NCBI GenBank assembly: GCA_013141495.1
Contig: JABFQV010000001.1
Span: 1-64,000, forward strand
Direction: 5' to 3'
Length of the DNA stretch: 64,000 nucleotides
Origin: Methylotenera sp.
GTDB taxonomy: Bacteria; Pseudomonadota; Gammaproteobacteria; Burkholderiales; Methylophilaceae
The stretch's first letter is position 1; every line of letters begins with the position of its first letter. The translations under genes were made by a program, and so were the position numbers. Under the pieces are notes generated by a model. It searched no databases. It had not been told where the DNA came from and saw nothing but the letters and a program-made list of their open reading frames with translations. This document shows, piece by piece, positions 63,091 to 64,000 of this stretch.

Positions 63091-64000
63091 ATGAAAATAT
63101 TATTTGTATCAGATGTCTATTTCCCCCGTATCAATGGGGTATCAACTTCAATTAGAACCTTTGTGGAGCAGATGCAAAATTTGGGGCATGTGGTACATTT
63201 GATTGCCCCAGATTACGGTATTTCAACGCAGGACGAGGCGTGGATTAAGCGTATTCCAGCGCGCAGTATATATTTTGATCCAGAAGATAAGCTAATGAAA
63301 TATGGTGAGGCATTACAGCGCTTGCCAGAACTTCGTCAAGAAGGCTATGACATCGTACATGTGCATACGCCTTTTGTAGCGCATTATCTGGGGCTTAAGT
63401 TAGCGCGTGAGTTAAATCTACCTTGTGTAGAAACCTACCATACTTTTTTTGAAGATTATTTACATCATTATTTGCCGTGGATACCTAAAGCGCTGGCGCG
63501 TGGCATGGCCAGAATGATCTCCAAGCGCCAATGCAATGCGGTTGATGCGATTGTAGCGCCATCTCAGCCCATGTTAGATGTGTTGCGCGGTTACGGCGTA
63601 AAGGTGCAATCCGAAGTGATTCCTACCGGATTGCAAGCACATAGTTTTAAAGCGGCCGATGGTAAAGCGTTTAGGGCCAAGTATGGCATCGCAGTAGATC
63701 GCCCCATGCTGCTATACGTGGGGCGAGTTGCCTTTGAGAAAAACATCAACTTTCTGCTGGATATGACCAATGTTTTAATTGCGCAGCGCCCGGACGTGCT
63801 TTTGGTTGTGGCTGGTGAAGGCCCCGCAGAGGCAAGTTTACATAAATTGGCAAAAAATCTGGGACTAGAAAACAACATTAAATTTATTGGATATTTAGAT
63901 CGACATAAAGCGCTTAATGCGTGCTATCTGGCTGCAGATGTATTTGTATTTGCATCAAAAAGCGAGACCCAAGGTTTGGTGTTGCTAGAAGCCATGGCGC
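63091..64000 (+). CDS. Glycosyltransferase family 4, partial at window end
   Basis: The frame from ATG 63091 is open to the last base, giving at least 303 residues of a GT-B enzyme. The N-terminus ILFVSDVYFPRINGVSTSIR, then VHVHTPFVAHYLGLKLA, the linker YVGRVAFEKNINFLLDM, VVAGEGPAEASL and the donor site SKSETQGLVLLEAMA identify family 4. The overall pattern is that of lipid glycosyltransferases (diacylglycerol glucosyl- or mannosyltransferases), which suits the adjacent phospholipase and phosphatase genes. The C-terminus is missing. Confidence 0.85.
   Translation, partial: MKILFVSDVYFPRINGVSTSIRTFVEQMQNLGHVVHLIAPDYGISTQDEAWIKRIPARSIYFDPEDKLMKYGEALQRLPELRQEGYDIVHVHTPFVAHYLGLKLARELNLPCVETYHTFFEDYLHHYLPWIPKALARGMARMISKRQCNAVDAIVAPSQPMLDVLRGYGVKVQSEVIPTGLQAHSFKAADGKAFRAKYGIAVDRPMLLYVGRVAFEKNINFLLDMTNVLIAQRPDVLLVVAGEGPAEASLHKLAKNLGLENNIKFIGYLDRHKALNACYLAADVFVFASKSETQGLVLLEAMA

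Noticed and set aside
1-64000. CRISPR arrays, tRNA or rRNA genes
   Set aside because: No regularly spaced direct repeats, no cloverleaf-type sequences and no rRNA stretches were recognised on reading; a covariance-model scan would be decisive.

Overview
The window looks like chromosome of a betaproteobacterium, most probably a methylotroph of the Methylophilaceae (Methylotenera/Methylophilus type). This is an inference from protein flavour, a moderate GC content judged by eye, the pairing of Entner-Doudoroff genes edd and eda, and neighbourhoods such as grpE-dnaK-dnaJ beside waaC, hrcA-hemH beside heptose genes, and carAB-greA-yhbY-rlmE-ftsH-folP-glmM. No rRNA, tRNA, CRISPR array, phage or intact insertion sequence was seen.

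Layout: 0-1.6 kb holds an alginate-export-type porin. 1.65-8.7 kb is a long minus-strand housekeeping run (pcnB, folK, a deoxynucleoside kinase, panB, panC, panD, rsfS, rlmH, photolyase). 8.7-14.5 kb holds a cobalamin adenosyltransferase, murI and the grpE-dnaK-dnaJ chaperone genes with sigma-32-type promoters. 14.6-22.3 kb is an LPS-core block: waaC, then divergently a WaaG-like glycosyltransferase, WaaP, an InaA-like kinase homologue, a methyltransferase, a protein with two kinase domains and a carbamoyltransferase. 22.5-25.2 kb is edd-eda. 25.3-35.7 kb is a second surface-glycan block: glycosyltransferase 25, HAD phosphatase and a DUF1796-like protein on plus, and on minus one long run hldD-gmhA-hldE-waaF followed by a GT-C membrane protein, a DUF115/CST-I-like protein, a CMP-sugar synthetase-like protein and an FkbM methyltransferase. 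35.8-45.6 kb holds hemH, hrcA, a YejM-like protein, nadK, recN, fur, a strongly extended bamE and dapB. 45.7-48.3 kb is a P-type Mg2+ ATPase broken by a single-base frameshift. 48.3-59.9 kb is housekeeping (carAB, greA, yhbY, rlmE, ftsH, folP, glmM). 59.9-64 kb is accessory: an unrecognised 463-residue protein, a PAP2 phosphatase, a zinc phospholipase C-like protein and a glycosyltransferase cut by the window end, with two candidate Pho boxes.

Two themes stand out. First, much of the window builds and decorates LPS: heptose synthesis (gmhA, hldE, hldD), heptosyltransferases (waaC, waaF), core phosphorylation (four kinase-like domains in three genes), carbamoylation and a possible CMP-sugar branch. 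Second, several intergenic gaps contain short non-coding elements bounded by imperfect inverted repeats (8.7, 10.4, 11.7, 13.8, 24.3 and 41.1 kb), which look like MITE/REP-type families. The most speculative but most interesting locus is 61.4-64 kb, a possible phosphate-starvation lipid-remodelling unit.
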